Part shown: positions 51,408 through 63,761 of the stretch, one piece after another
Numbering within the stretch: position 1 is the stretch's first letter
How the letters are laid out: each line of letters opens with the position of its first letter
Assembly (NCBI RefSeq): GCF_004571195.1
Contig: NZ_CP038271.1
Location: forward strand, 806,001-870,000
DNA length: 64,000 bases
Source of the DNA: Legionella geestiana
GTDB taxonomy: Bacteria; Pseudomonadota; Gammaproteobacteria; Legionellales; Legionellaceae
Reading direction: 5' to 3'
The notes under the pieces: model-generated
Database searches by the model: none
Told to the model about the DNA's origin: nothing
What the model saw: only the letters and a program-made list of their open reading frames with translations
Position numbers and translations under genes: made by a program

Positions 51408-53690
51408 ATGCCGAAGCATCTGGTAATTGTGGAATCTCCCGCAAAAGCGAAGACCATCCAGAAATATCTGGGTAATGATTATGAAGTACTGGCCTCTTAC
51501 GGGCACGTGCGCGACCTGCCCGCACGGCGCGGCTCTGTCAATCCTGACAACCACTTTTCAATGACTTACCAGCCTATTGAAAAGAACGCCCGTCACATTG
51601 AGTCAATAGCCAAAGCGCTGAAAAAGGCCGACTCCCTTCTGCTCGCAACTGACCCCGATCGCGAAGGGGAAGCCATTTCCTGGCACGTATGGGAATTAAT
51701 GCGCGAGCGTAATCTTCTGAAGGACAAACAGGTCTGGCGCATTTTTTTCAACGAAATTACCAAATCCGCCATTCAGGAAGCGATTCAACATCCCCGGCAA
51801 GTTTCCATGGATCTCGTCAATGCCCAGCAGCTGCGCCGGGCGCTTGACTATCTGGTGGGCTTTAATCTCTCACCCCTTTTGTGGAAAAAAATCCGCCGCG
51901 GCCTGTCAGCGGGTCGTGTTCAAAGCCCGGCTCTGCGCCTAATCGTGGAGCGCGAAGAGGAAATTGAACGTTTTATCGCCGAGGAATACTGGCGCATCAG
52001 CGCGCGCTGTGAAAAGGAGCAGGCTGCTTTTGAAGCGCGTCTTACGCATTTCGAGGGCGAAAAACTGCAGCAGTTTTCCATCACTGCCGCTGAACGTGCA
52101 CATGCGGTTCGCGACACACTGACAGCCCTTGCAGGAGGGGAACTGGTGGTGGAAGCTGTTGAGAAGAAACAGCGCAAACGCCGCCCCTCACCGCCCTTTA
52201 TTACCTCAACCCTGCAGCAGGAAGCTGCTCGCAAGCTGGGCTTTACCGCCCGCAAAACCATGTCGGTGGCGCAGCAGCTCTATGAAGGGATAGACATTGG
52301 AACCGGTACCGTGGGTCTTGTCACCTACATGCGTACAGACTCTGTCAACCTCGCAGGTGAAGCAATCAACGAAATCCGTGAATTTATTGACGAACGTTTC
52401 GGTGCGAACAACTGTCCTCCTGAAGCGCGCGTTTACAAGACAAAATCCAAAAATGCCCAGGAAGCGCATGAAGCCATTCGCCCGACATCCGTCCGCCGCA
52501 CACCGGAAATGCTTGGCAGCGCGCTGACACCTGATCAGCAAAAACTCTATACCCTTATCTGGAAGCGTACCATTGCGAGTCAGATGGCTGACGCGCTGAT
52601 TGACACCGTTGCCGTTGACTTTGGCTGCGGTGAGGGTAATCGCTTTAGAGCGACAGGTTCAACCGTGGCCTTCCCCGGTTTCCTGTCTGTTTATGAAGAA
52701 GGCCTGGACGATGCCGGCAGCGATGAAGATAACACCCGCCTGCCCGCACTCATTGCCGGCGAGCGCGTTCATCTGAATGAAATAGTGTCTTCTCAGCACT
52801 TTACTGAGCCGCCACCACGCTATTCTGAGGCCTCGCTCGTTAAGGCGCTCGAAGAATATGATATCGGGCGTCCATCGACTTATGCGGCCATTATTCATAC
52901 CCTGCAGCAGCGTGAGTATGTCGTTGTCGAGAAAAAGCGTTTTATTCCGACTGATGTCGGGCGGATTGTGAATCGCTTTTTAACCGGGCATTTTACCCGA
53001 TATGTCGATTATACCTTCACGGCAGAACTCGAAGACACGCTCGATGCCGTGGCGCGCGGTGAAAAAGACTGGATACCGGTACTGGAGTCTTTCTGGACTC
53101 CCTTTATCGAGCAGATTCAGCAGACTGATGCCCAGGTAGCGCGCAAGGATGTCACCACGGAAGTGCTTGAAGACCCCTGTCCCAAATGTGGCAAGCAGCT
53201 GTCTATCCGTCTTGGCAAGCGTGGACGCTTTATCGGCTGCAGTGCTTACCCTGAATGCGATTACACGCGCGATTTGTCCAATCCTGACGGCGCCGAAAGC
53301 TCAGGCCCCGAAGTTGTCGAGGGACGAAACTGCCCCGCCTGTGACAGTGCCCTGCATATTAAATCAGGACGCTATGGCCGCTTTATCGGCTGCAGCAATT
53401 ACCCTGCCTGCAAGCACATGGAGCCGCTGGAAAAACCCGCTGACACCGGTGTTACCTGCCCGAAATGCCACGAAGGCAGCATGTTGCAGCGCAAATCACG
53501 GCGTGGCAAGCTGTTTTATTCCTGCAGCCGCTATCCAAAATGTGATTATGCGCTCTGGAATGAACCCCTCAACACCCCTTGCCCTCAGTGTGCCTGGCCG
53601 ATTCTGACGATTCGCGAGACAAAAAAATCCGGTCGCCAGCTCGTGTGCCCGAAAGAGGGGTGTGGCTATTGTGCGGATGCCGAGGGATAG
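51408..53690 (+). CDS. topA: DNA topoisomerase I
   Basis: 760 residues. The N-terminal Toprim domain contains VIVESPAKAKTIQKYLG and ATDPDREGEAISWH. The active-site Tyr lies in TYMRTDSVN (about Y307). The C-terminal part has three Cys4 zinc-ribbon modules (CPKCGKQL...CSAYPEC and two further copies) plus a final pair. It relaxes negative supercoils. It belongs to the dprA-smg-topA block. Confidence 0.97.
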   Translation: MPKHLVIVESPAKAKTIQKYLGNDYEVLASYGHVRDLPARRGSVNPDNHFSMTYQPIEKNARHIESIAKALKKADSLLLATDPDREGEAISWHVWELMRERNLLKDKQVWRIFFNEITKSAIQEAIQHPRQVSMDLVNAQQLRRALDYLVGFNLSPLLWKKIRRGLSAGRVQSPALRLIVEREEEIERFIAEEYWRISARCEKEQAAFEARLTHFEGEKLQQFSITAAERAHAVRDTLTALAGGELVVEAVEKKQRKRRPSPPFITSTLQQEAARKLGFTARKTMSVAQQLYEGIDIGTGTVGLVTYMRTDSVNLAGEAINEIREFIDERFGANNCPPEARVYKTKSKNAQEAHEAIRPTSVRRTPEMLGSALTPDQQKLYTLIWKRTIASQMADALIDTVAVDFGCGEGNRFRATGSTVAFPGFLSVYEEGLDDAGSDEDNTRLPALIAGERVHLNEIVSSQHFTEPPPRYSEASLVKALEEYDIGRPSTYAAIIHTLQQREYVVVEKKRFIPTDVGRIVNRFLTGHFTRYVDYTFTAELEDTLDAVARGEKDWIPVLESFWTPFIEQIQQTDAQVARKDVTTEVLEDPCPKCGKQLSIRLGKRGRFIGCSAYPECDYTRDLSNPDGAESSGPEVVEGRNCPACDSALHIKSGRYGRFIGCSNYPACKHMEPLEKPADTGVTCPKCHEGSMLQRKSRRGKLFYSCSRYPKCDYALWNEPLNTPCPQCAWPILTIRETKKSGRQLVCPKEGCGYCADAEG

Positions 53691-53721
53691 CCTCGCCATC
53701 CGCGGGCAAGATAAAGTTCCC

Positions 53722-54537
53722 TCAGGGCGACGGTAATCCCCTGTCAGGCAGGGGTTTTGCGTACAATCCCTGTTCGTCTTCTGGCGCACCCGGCGGCAAT
53801 AATGCCTCCAGTTCCGCCTTGATAAGCTCCGCGATTTTCTCTGAGGTCATGATAGAAATATGTCCGTGACGTGACATGGCGACAGCGTGAGACTCCGGCC
53901 TTCCCTCAATGTGTGACGCGCCTTCAAGCACTATCCAGTCGGACTCCGCCACGTAGCTGCTGTATGTGGTCGAAGAAGCCTTGATACGCTCGTTGAGCGC
54001 CTGCAGAAATTCGCTGTCAGCCTGCATTTCTTCGATAGATGCCGAATACCATGAGAGAGGTGCCATTGCGAGGTGCGAACCGCCAAAGGGCGTGCCAATA
54101 CTGATGACCTGTAACACCTCAATGCCATGTTCTCTTGCAAGATTTTCGGCAAGCCAGGCGCACACAAGTCCCCCGCGCGAGTGCCCCATGAGGATGACAC
54201 GGCGATACCCTTTCATGATTATCTGGTGAAGCAGCTCCTTTGCAAAATCGCTGATACTGTGCCCCATGAAGCGCCCTTCAAATGCCACGCGCCTTACGTA
54301 ATCAATGGCAGAAGGCAGCTCCTTTTCGCAGAGGGCTTCAGAAATTTTTTTAAACGCATCAGGGCGGTCTGCGGTTCCATGAACGCAAAACACGCCCACT
54401 GGATGCACCCCCCATTGCTGCACAAACTTTGGATTTTGTTCCGCCCCGCCCTTCCCGTCAGAAAGCAGCCAGGTAACCGTGTGTACAACAATCCCGGTAA
54501 TCCCAACCGGTTGATGCTCTTTAAAAAATTTAAGCAT
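53722..54537 (-). CDS. Alpha/beta-hydrolase-fold protein, lipase-like
   Basis: 271 residues. FCVHGTADRPDAF forms the oxyanion region, GHSRGG (118-123) the nucleophile elbow with Ser120, and SRHGHISIM near residue 235 the likely catalytic His. The arrangement recalls PGAP1- or lipase-type hydrolases. No signal peptide. Substrate is unknown; in a Legionella-like setting it could be a secreted effector, but nothing in the sequence requires that. It converges on topA. Confidence 0.7.
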   Translation of the reverse strand: MLKFFKEHQPVGITGIVVHTVTWLLSDGKGGAEQNPKFVQQWGVHPVGVFCVHGTADRPDAFKKISEALCEKELPSAIDYVRRVAFEGRFMGHSISDFAKELLHQIIMKGYRRVILMGHSRGGLVCAWLAENLAREHGIEVLQVISIGTPFGGSHLAMAPLSWYSASIEEMQADSEFLQALNERIKASSTTYSSYVAESDWIVLEGASHIEGRPESHAVAMSRHGHISIMTSEKIAELIKAELEALLPPGAPEDEQGLYAKPLPDRGLPSP

Positions 54538-54620
54538 ACATCCTCCCCTGATAGCGGCTCATACAGTTTTTTAACGAAAAATGTGCGATAATCGCTCTTT
54601 TCCAACATACCGGGAAAATC

Positions 54621-56087
54621 ATGAAGCGCCTGCTTTTTACGTTGCTGACCCTCTCCAGCACGGTAACACTTGCCGATGTTAATACGCACTTTAACACTAT
54701 TCGAAACAATCCCGCCGCACTCTACGCCTTTTTAAAGGAAATGCCAAAAGGCGGGGAACTGCACTATCATCTGAGCGGTGGCGCCTATCCTGAGGCAATG
54801 ATTGACACTATTCGCCCACGTCAGTACTGCCTTGACGCTAAGACCATGAATCTGCAGGAATATACCGACTTTTGTAACGGTGTAGACGGCTTCAACATCA
54901 CCCGTGACCAGCAATTGCGGGATAAAGCCATCCGCGCATGGTCTTTGAAGGATTTTGTACCCGGTGAAGAAAGCGCGCACGATCATTTTTTTGCGTCTTT
55001 TTACCGCTTTGGCCCTATCGTAAGTACTGCAACCCCACAACTTCTTGGGGAAGTGATGAAAACGGCAGCGAGCCAAAATGAGCTTTATACGGAAGTCATG
55101 GTCATGCCTGACAATGGCAAATCCATGGAATTTGCAAGCCGCATTCAGGGCGCGCTTCCCTTGGAGAAAAAGGCTGATATTCTGCTGAGTGACCCCCGTT
55201 TTCAGGACAATATCCGAAATGTCATCGCTGATGGACCTCGGATACTGGAGCAGACCCGGGCGCTTCTGGGGTGCGACAAATCCCCGGCGCCTCCCGCCTG
55301 CAGCGTGAATGTGAAATTCATCTATTACGCACTGCGCGGACAGTCTGAAGACAGCGTATTTGCCGCAGCGCTCACCGCCTTTGCCACGGCCTCTCAGTCC
55401 GATGAATATGTCGGCGTCAATCTGGTACAGGCTGAAGACGGCCTCATTGCCACGCGCGATTACCGCAAGCACATGGACATTATGGCCTTTCTTCGTAAAA
55501 AATATCCAAATGTGCATCTCTCCCTGCATGCGGGCGAACTGGGGCCTGAAGACGCGGCTCCTGAATCTCTGCGCTTTCATATTCACGATGCCGTTCATAC
55601 CGCGCGTGCCGAGCGCATTGGTCATGGTACTGATATCGCTTTCGAGAACGACAGCAATGCGCTGGCAGCTCATATGGCTAAAAACGGCATCGCGGTGGAA
55701 GTGAACCTCACCAGTAATCGCAAGCTCCTTGGCGTGCACGGCAAACAGCATCCGCTGCGCTATTACCTTTCTTCTAACGTTCCAGTGGTACTGTCAACCG
55801 ATGATGAAGGGGTTTTACGTACTGACTTAACACGCGAGTATCTCGCTGCCGTCAGAGAGCACGGGCTTGATTACAAAACCCTGCGCACGCTCACCCGCAA
55901 TGCCCTGACTTATAGTTTCCTGAAAGGAAAGAGCCTCTTTTCAGACCCGGAAAAAGGAACGTACCGCTCTGAATGCACCACCCTCGACAGTCACGATTGC
56001 GACCTTTTTGTGTCAATGAATCCAAAAGCACAGTTGCAGCGTGAACTTGAACGCAGGCTTGAGGCGTTTGAAGCGCGGTTTCGCTGA
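54621..56087 (+). CDS. Exported adenosine deaminase-family protein
   Basis: 488 residues. A Sec-type signal peptide (MKRLLFTLLTLSSTVTLAD) precedes a metal-dependent deaminase fold: GGELHYHLSGG (two zinc His), SLHAGELGPE (His and catalytic Glu), ERIGHGTDI, and VLSTDDEGVLRTDL with the metal Asp pair. The length and signal peptide fit the ADGF/CECR1-like exported deaminases. It probably converts adenosine to inosine in the periplasm or outside the cell. It stands alone and is followed by a repeat element. Confidence 0.87.
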   Translation: MKRLLFTLLTLSSTVTLADVNTHFNTIRNNPAALYAFLKEMPKGGELHYHLSGGAYPEAMIDTIRPRQYCLDAKTMNLQEYTDFCNGVDGFNITRDQQLRDKAIRAWSLKDFVPGEESAHDHFFASFYRFGPIVSTATPQLLGEVMKTAASQNELYTEVMVMPDNGKSMEFASRIQGALPLEKKADILLSDPRFQDNIRNVIADGPRILEQTRALLGCDKSPAPPACSVNVKFIYYALRGQSEDSVFAAALTAFATASQSDEYVGVNLVQAEDGLIATRDYRKHMDIMAFLRKKYPNVHLSLHAGELGPEDAAPESLRFHIHDAVHTARAERIGHGTDIAFENDSNALAAHMAKNGIAVEVNLTSNRKLLGVHGKQHPLRYYLSSNVPVVLSTDDEGVLRTDLTREYLAAVREHGLDYKTLRTLTRNALTYSFLKGKSLFSDPEKGTYRSECTTLDSHDCDLFVSMNPKAQLQRELERRLEAFEARFR

Positions 56088-56189
56088 AGTTGACTGACTG
56101 CGGGATTTGAAAAACGCAGCTTAGGGCGTGTCCTTATGTCATAATGTGTCTACACATGCGGCGTTTTTGCGGCCGCCATGCGGAATTTT

Positions 56190-56430
56190 TCAAATAAAAC
56201 AATCGCTTATCTGTAGGCTGGGCTAAGCGTAGCGCAGCCCGGCATCGGGTGTCATCATCTGCCGGATGTCATTTCACGCATCTCTCCCGCGCTTATCAGC
56301 GCAGGCTACGGAATTTTTTAAATAAAACAACCACTTATCTTTAGGCTGGGCTGAGCGAAGCGAAGCACAGCCCGGCATCGGACGCAACCTCTTGCATCGA
56401 TCTCCGGGCTTATCAGCCCGGGCTACAAAG
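56190..56430. repeat. Two diverged copies of the repeat family, between convergent genes
   Basis: Two copies of the same modules as the large tandem array: taggctgggctaagcg...cccggcatcgg, then cgcgcttatcagcgc in the first copy and ccgggcttatcagcccgg in the second. They fill most of the 370-bp gap after the deaminase gene. The remaining bases 56088-56190 hold no supported gene. Confidence 0.85.
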
Positions 56431-56457
56431 ACATTTACAGATAAAAGGCTTATTGCA

Positions 56458-56850
56458 TCAAGCCTTTTTACGCAAACCCTGCGCTTCAAGCCAGTCAGTT
56501 ATCTGGATGAGCTGGATTTTGACTTCCGTAATATCTGCCGTATTACGGCAACCGATGGTTTCCGCATAACGCACATAGGTTAAAGCATGCTGTGCCTTGT
56601 ATACAGCAGTATCTTTTTCCGCTAATAAAAGCACACCGGCATCTGTCACATCATTGGCCGCACGCGTCAGTACGTCTGTACAATCTTGTTCACCCGCCTC
56701 TGTGCGGGTGTACAATTCTTCAAGCTCCTGGTGCAGTTCATGACAACGCTGTGCCATGGTGGCGGTATCTTCATTTCCCGCAAACACGCTCACACTGCCT
56801 GTCGCCATGAGCGCCAGCACTATGCCGCGCAAGCTTTTTACCATATTCAT
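56458..56850 (-). CDS. Small exported protein of unknown function (130 aa)
   Basis: 130 residues with a signal peptide (MNMVKSLRGIVLALMATGSVSVFAG). The mature part is helical, with three Cys (AQRCHEL, EQDCTDV, IGCRNTAD) and TYVRYAETIGCRNTA. No family is recognised. It lies 30 bp downstream of purA on the same strand. Confidence 0.65.
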   Translation of the reverse strand: MNMVKSLRGIVLALMATGSVSVFAGNEDTATMAQRCHELHQELEELYTRTEAGEQDCTDVLTRAANDVTDAGVLLLAEKDTAVYKAQHALTYVRYAETIGCRNTADITEVKIQLIQITDWLEAQGLRKKA

Positions 56851-56879
56851 GCAATACTCCCTTTGTCATGTTTCAAAAA

Positions 56880-59184
<2,305 letters not shown>

Positions 59185-59187
59185 GCT

Positions 59188-60312
59188 TTATTCTCCCCGG
59201 TCCTGACGATAGGTTGCACGCTGTGCGTCACGCGTGCTGCCTGTGGATTCGTCCGCGATAATTTCCGGCAGCGGACTCGCGCCTGAATCCCTGTTTTTGA
59301 CTGAATTCGCGTCAAAGGTGTTCGTCATTCTGTCAAGCGGGAGATAAATGACGTTTTTATTGTCAGCGACAATTTTGCTCGTTGCAGAAAGCACGCGCTG
59401 CATGGTCTCAAGGTACATGCGCTTCACCATCACTTCAGGTGCTGAGAGATAATGGGGAAGCAAGGCCTTAAACTCGGCAACTTCACCCTTTGCACGCAGT
59501 ACTGACTGCTCGGCAAAGGCGCGGGCTTCAGCAAGAATGCGTCGCGCATTACCCTCGGCAACCGGCACCACGCGTGCCTTGTACGCCAGCGCCTGTTCCC
59601 GGAAACGCTTCTCGTCTTCCTGCGCTTTAATGGCATCATCGAAGGCATCCTGCACGTTTTCGGGTGCACGCGCCGGTTGTGGCGAGACGTTTACGATAAC
59701 AATACCGGTTTTGTATTTATCGAGAATCTTAACAAGCGTTTCATGGACTTCACTGCCCCAGGCTTCGCGGCCCTCGGTAATGAGCTGGTCAAGTGTAGTA
59801 ACGCCCACAACCTGGCGCAGAGCGCTGCTGGTCGCCTGGCGCAGGCTTTCTTCGGGCGATGCCACGTTAAAAAGATATTCGCGCAAATCGCCGATGCGAT
59901 ACTGTACGGCAAGAGAAACCGCTACCAGATTCTCATCGCGCGTCAGCATGGGGGCTGAATAGGAATAATCGGACACACGGTCCATGTTGACCACCACTTT
60001 GGATTCAATAAAGCGCGGAATCCAGTGAGGGCCGGGGCCTACCGTTTCAATGTAGCGGCCAAAACGCAGAATAACCGCCTGCTCGGCAGGGTCGACAATG
60101 AAAATACCTGACAGCACCCAGAGGAGCAGCGCACCAAGGCAGGCCAGGGAGAACACCCGAAAACCACCACCCTGAGCGGTTGAGGCAGGTTTATCGCCAC
60201 GGCTGAAAAAAGCACCTTTGACCTTCTCCTGAAAGCGTTTGAGCGCCTCATCCAGATCCGGCGGCTCCTGCCTGCCCCCTCTTGAATCCTTGTCTGGTCC
60301 GTTCAACCCCAT
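59188..60312 (-). CDS. hflK: HflK, FtsH-modulating SPFH protein
   Basis: 374 residues from ATG 60312 (MGLNGPDKDSRGGR). A Gly/Pro-rich N-terminus is followed by one membrane segment (SLACLGALLLWVLSGIFIV) and an SPFH domain (RFGRYIETVGPGPHWIP, VNVSPQPARAPENVQDAFDDA). The longer frame from 60333 is less likely. Partner of HflC in controlling FtsH. Confidence 0.94.
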   Translation of the reverse strand: MGLNGPDKDSRGGRQEPPDLDEALKRFQEKVKGAFFSRGDKPASTAQGGGFRVFSLACLGALLLWVLSGIFIVDPAEQAVILRFGRYIETVGPGPHWIPRFIESKVVVNMDRVSDYSYSAPMLTRDENLVAVSLAVQYRIGDLREYLFNVASPEESLRQATSSALRQVVGVTTLDQLITEGREAWGSEVHETLVKILDKYKTGIVIVNVSPQPARAPENVQDAFDDAIKAQEDEKRFREQALAYKARVVPVAEGNARRILAEARAFAEQSVLRAKGEVAEFKALLPHYLSAPEVMVKRMYLETMQRVLSATSKIVADNKNVIYLPLDRMTNTFDANSVKNRDSGASPLPEIIADESTGSTRDAQRATYRQDRGE

Positions 60313-60394
60313 GGGAAACTCCACCTGTTCCACAAAAGCAACGATTCTAGGGGGTCACGGCCAATTAGGCAAGCAACGCTGTGTGATACCCTGA

Positions 60395-61069
60395 TTATCC
60401 CTGGCGCTCAAAGCGCAAATCCCACACGCCATGGCCAAGGCGCGTGCCGCGTTCTTCAAATTTGGTCAGCGGCCGGCTTTCTGGACGCGGGGAAAAACCG
60501 CCTTCAGGCGCCAGGTTCCTGAGCATCGGGATGGCATTGAACACTTCAAGCATCTGTTCAGCATACGGCTCCCAGTCTGTTGCAGCATGAAGAACACCCT
60601 GCGGCTTAAGCTTTTGCGCGACAAGACGCATAAAAGGCTCCTGCACCAGACGGCGTTTGTGGTGGCGCGCCTTGGGCCACGGGTCTGGAAAAAAGATGTT
60701 AACGCCGGCAAGACTGCCATCTTCAATGCAGTGGGCAAACACTTCCACGGCATCAAATGCGGCAATGCGCACGTTTTTGAGCGCCAAATCATGCACATCA
60801 GCCGCGAGGCTGCCAACCCCGGCGCGGTGAACCTCAATGCCGATAAAGTCGGTTTCAGGGTTTTCCGCGCTCATGCGTGCAAGTGACGCTCCCATGCCAA
60901 AACCGATTTCAACGACCACAGGCGCCAAACGCCCAAAAATCTCGGTAAAATTCCAGTGCACCGGCGGGGCGGCAAGCGCGACTGGTGCCAGCCACTGGTC
61001 AAGTCCCTGCTGCTGGCGCGGGCTGACTCGTCCTGCACGTAATACATAACTTTTAATGGTACGCAGCAT
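60395..61069 (-). CDS. trmB: tRNA (guanine-N(7)-)-methyltransferase
   Basis: 224 residues from ATG 61069. Class I methyltransferase with [34 protein letters not shown] and the TrmB signature [19 protein letters not shown] (written [11 protein letters not shown] and RHHKRRL). It makes m7G46 in tRNA. The frame from 61084 adds five residues without support. Confidence 0.93.
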   Translation of the reverse strand: MLRTIKSYVLRAGRVSPRQQQGLDQWLAPVALAAPPVHWNFTEIFGRLAPVVVEIGFGMGASLARMSAENPETDFIGIEVHRAGVGSLAADVHDLALKNVRIAAFDAVEVFAHCIEDGSLAGVNIFFPDPWPKARHHKRRLVQEPFMRLVAQKLKPQGVLHAATDWEPYAEQMLEVFNAIPMLRNLAPEGGFSPRPESRPLTKFEERGTRLGHGVWDLRFERQG

Positions 61070-61157
61070 GCCGCCCCCTCTCAATCAAAAAGAGAGCATT
61101 ATCCACAGAATGCGACCATGAATCGAGAGGCGACTGAATATTTTTGATGCCCGACAT

Positions 61158-61186
61158 TTGCATAATGGGACAAATTTTGATATAAA
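61158..61186 (+). promoter_or_regulatory. Promoter of rpmB-rpmG
   Basis: TTGCAT at 61158 and TATAAA at 61181, spaced 17 bp, about 100 bp before the rpmB start. Good sigma-70 match. Confidence 0.6.
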
Positions 61187-61284
61187 ACCGCTCTTGTGCC
61201 GCGCACGCCGCTTCAAAGCCGTGTGTCGCCCCCGATTTGATAAAAAGCCGTCGAATTGCATTCGAACATTTTTGGAGTAACACC

Positions 61285-61521
61285 ATGTCTAAAGTATGTC
61301 AGGTTACTGGCAAGCGACCCATTACCGGCAACAAGGTTTCGCACGCCAACAACAAAACCCGGCGCCGTTTTCTGCCAAACCTCCAGACACACCGTTTCTG
61401 GGTAGAGGGCGAGAACCGTTATGTCACCCTGCGCCTGACGCCACGGGGCATGCGTACCATCGATAAAAAAGGTATTGAAGCGGTGCTTGCAGAGCTGCGT
61501 GCATCCGGCGAAAACATCTGA
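61285..61521 (+). CDS. rpmB: Ribosomal protein bL28
   Basis: 78 residues from ATG 61285 ([16 protein letters not shown]). [21 protein letters not shown] is the L28 signature (here split as [12 protein letters not shown] and LPNLQTHRF). GGAG lies before the ATG. Large ribosomal subunit protein. Confidence 0.97.
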   Translation: MSKVCQVTGKRPITGNKVSHANNKTRRRFLPNLQTHRFWVEGENRYVTLRLTPRGMRTIDKKGIEAVLAELRASGENI

Positions 61522-61537
61522 CTGAGAGAAAAACATC

Positions 61538-61705
61538 ATGGCAGCAGGCAACAACGAAAAAATCAAGCTTAACTCCAGTGCTGGTACCGGTCACTTTTAT
61601 ACCACCACCAAAAACAAGCGAAATAACCCCAACAAGCTTGAGATGAAAAAATACGACCCTAAAGCGCGCAAGCACGTTTTATACAAAGAAGGGAAGATTA
61701 AGTAA
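61538..61705 (+). CDS. rpmG: Ribosomal protein bL33
   Basis: 55 residues. [20 protein letters not shown] and [14 protein letters not shown] match L33. It lacks the zinc-binding Cys pairs of the C+ form, so it is the zinc-free type. It follows rpmB by 16 bp in the standard rpmBG operon. Confidence 0.97.
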   Translation: MAAGNNEKIKLNSSAGTGHFYTTTKNKRNNPNKLEMKKYDPKARKHVLYKEGKIK

Positions 61706-61717
61706 TCCTTCCCCCCC

Positions 61718-61738
61718 GGCGCCGGCCAATCCGGCGCC
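61718..61738 (+). terminator. Hairpin after rpmG
   Basis: Stem ggcgccgg / ccggcgcc with a 5-nt loop, 12 bp after the rpmG stop. The T run is poor, so it may be a partial terminator. Confidence 0.5.
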
Positions 61739-61833
61739 TGTTCCGCCCTGGAACTGTAGTCTTTTACTGGATAATCCCCTCAAATCAGTTACACTTGGGC
61801 TTATACGGAATGACAAATTTTCAGGGGATATGC

Positions 61834-63246
61834 ATGAAGCCCTCTTTACAACTGAGTATCGGTCAACATCTGACACTCACACCACAACTGCAGCAGGCCA
61901 TTCGCCTTCTGCAACTGTCGACCATCGACCTGCAGCAGGAAATCCAGCAGGCGATTGAATCCAATCCCATGCTTGAAGCCCTGCCCGCGGAAGAAAAGGA
62001 TGAAAGTGCCCCTGAAGGTGCGCGGCCATGGCAGGATGAGCTTGTTGAATTTCAATGGTCTTCCGGTTTTTCCGGTGGCGGTAAGGCGCATGATTTTGAC
62101 GACAATGACTACAATTACGATAACCTGCACTGCACCACAACGAGCCTGCACGATCATCTCCACTGGCAGCTCGGTCTGTCGCCCATGTCCGATGTCGACC
62201 GTGCCATTGCGACGACTATCATCGACGCACTTGATGATGACGGTTTCCTGACCCTCAGTCTTGAGGAATTGCACGCAAGCCTTGATTCCGAAAACCATCC
62301 GCTTGATTTTGCGGAGATTGAAGCAGTACGTCATCGCATTCAACAGTTTGACCCGGTAGGATGTGCGGCTCTTAATCTTCAGGAGACGCTCCTGATACAG
62401 CTCGCGCAACTTCCGGCGGACACGCCAAACCTCAATATTGCCCGTACCATAGTCCGTGAAAACCTTGAGTTGCTGGGGCAGCATAATTACCGCCTTTTGA
62501 TGAAACAGCATCAAGTCAGCGAACAAACCCTGCACAATGTCCTTCACATTATCCAGAGTTTGAACCCCAAACCCGGGAGCCTCATCAACAGCGGCATCAC
62601 AGAATACCTGATACCGGATGTAAGCGTTCGCAAAATCGATGGCCAGTGGCAGGTAGCCCTCAACCCCAACACGCTGCCCAAAATCGGCATTAACGCCCAG
62701 TATGCAGCCCTTGTGCAGCGTGCGGACAACAGTGCGGATAACCTGTTTCTTAAAAATAACCTGCAGGAAGCGCGCTGGTTTTTGAAAAGCATTCAAAGCC
62801 GCCAGGAGACCCTGCTGAAGGTGGCGCGGTGCATCGTGGATTATCAGGCAGACTTTCTGGATTTTGGGGAAGAGGCCATGAAGCCCCTGATTCTAAACCA
62901 TGTGGCACAGGCGCTTGACATGCACGAATCGACCATTTCGCGCGTAACCACTCAGAAATTCATGCACACCCCCAGGGGCGTTTTTGAGCTGAAGTACTTT
63001 TTTTCAAGCCACGTGGCCACTGCCACCGGCGGCGAATGTTCCTCAACGGCCATTCGGGCGTTTATACGCAAGCTCATTGCCGCTGAGAACACAAAAAAAC
63101 CGCTCAGCGACAGCAAGATTGCCCAGCTGATTGCTCAACAGGGCATCCAGGTAGCGCGACGCACTGTAGCCAAATACCGCGAGGCAATGGGTATCGCCCC
63201 ATCCAACGAGCGTAAATCCATTGTTGCAACCACTGGCAGGTCCTGA
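61834..63246 (+). CDS. rpoN: RNA polymerase sigma-54 factor
   Basis: 470 residues from ATG 61834 (MKPSLQLSIGQHLTLTPQLQ). The Gln- and Leu-rich region I runs to about residue 50, an acidic region II follows, then the core-binding domain and the C-terminal helix-turn-helix. The RpoN box ARRTVAKYREAMGI lies near the end (about residues 440-453). It directs polymerase to -24/-12 promoters opened by enhancer proteins. hpf follows, as in other gammaproteobacteria. Confidence 0.96.
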   Translation: MKPSLQLSIGQHLTLTPQLQQAIRLLQLSTIDLQQEIQQAIESNPMLEALPAEEKDESAPEGARPWQDELVEFQWSSGFSGGGKAHDFDDNDYNYDNLHCTTTSLHDHLHWQLGLSPMSDVDRAIATTIIDALDDDGFLTLSLEELHASLDSENHPLDFAEIEAVRHRIQQFDPVGCAALNLQETLLIQLAQLPADTPNLNIARTIVRENLELLGQHNYRLLMKQHQVSEQTLHNVLHIIQSLNPKPGSLINSGITEYLIPDVSVRKIDGQWQVALNPNTLPKIGINAQYAALVQRADNSADNLFLKNNLQEARWFLKSIQSRQETLLKVARCIVDYQADFLDFGEEAMKPLILNHVAQALDMHESTISRVTTQKFMHTPRGVFELKYFFSSHVATATGGECSSTAIRAFIRKLIAAENTKKPLSDSKIAQLIAQQGIQVARRTVAKYREAMGIAPSNERKSIVATTGRS

Positions 63247-63297
63247 ACCTGCCCGCTGGCGATGGCGTTCATCGTGTTTTGTCTGAAGGAGACTGCA

Positions 63298-63591
63298 ATG
63301 CACATTAATTTTACCGGACATCACCTGGAAATCACCCCTCCGCTTAAGGCGTACGCTCAGGAAAAGTTCGACAAACTTGGTAAACATTTTGACAAAATTA
63401 CTTCAGTGAATGTGGTGTTTGACGTCAGCAAGCTGCGCCAGACCGCTGAGGCCACGATTCATGTTGCCAGGGGAGATATTCACGCAAGCTCCGAATCGGA
63501 CGACCTTTATTCGGCCATTGATTTGCTCGTTGAAAAGCTCGACCGCCAGATTATTCGCCATAAAGAAAAAATGCAGGATCATCGAGAGTAA
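63298..63591 (+). CDS. hpf: Ribosome hibernation-promoting factor (short form)
   Basis: 97 residues from ATG 63298 (MHINFTGHHLEITPPLKAY). The HPF/YfiA fold is shown by the two halves KFDKLGKHFDKITSVNVVFD and DLYSAIDLLVEKLDRQI. Short-form HPF dimerises ribosomes in stationary phase. It follows rpoN by 51 bp. Confidence 0.95.
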   Translation: MHINFTGHHLEITPPLKAYAQEKFDKLGKHFDKITSVNVVFDVSKLRQTAEATIHVARGDIHASSESDDLYSAIDLLVEKLDRQIIRHKEKMQDHRE

Positions 63592-63640
63592 CGCGATACG
63601 AAGGAAACTGACCGCCACAGCGCGGTTTTAGAACACACTG

Positions 63641-63661
63641 AGGGCGCGTTGCTCGCGCCCT
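63641..63661 (+). terminator. Hairpin after hpf
   Basis: Stem agggcgcg / cgcgccct with a 5-nt loop. The T run is weak. TTGACA follows immediately and may be the -35 element of the next gene. Confidence 0.5.
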
Positions 63662-63761
63662 TGACAAAATCCTGTTTCTTTCCGAGACTTTTCAGGGTGC
63701 CAACGCTGATGTGTTGGTTATTACGGATAAACATGCCTCAACCCATAAAAGGAATTAATCC

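Noticed and set aside
54732..55751. 339-codon minus-strand frame inside the adenosine deaminase gene
   Set aside because: Shadow of a clearly recognised gene; no domain seen.
56123..56132. Insertion-sequence end matching the IS5-type inverted repeat
   Set aside because: Only the first ten bases match and no transposase or opposite end is nearby.
61846..62796. 316-codon minus-strand frame inside rpoN
   Set aside because: Shadow of rpoN; no domain seen.
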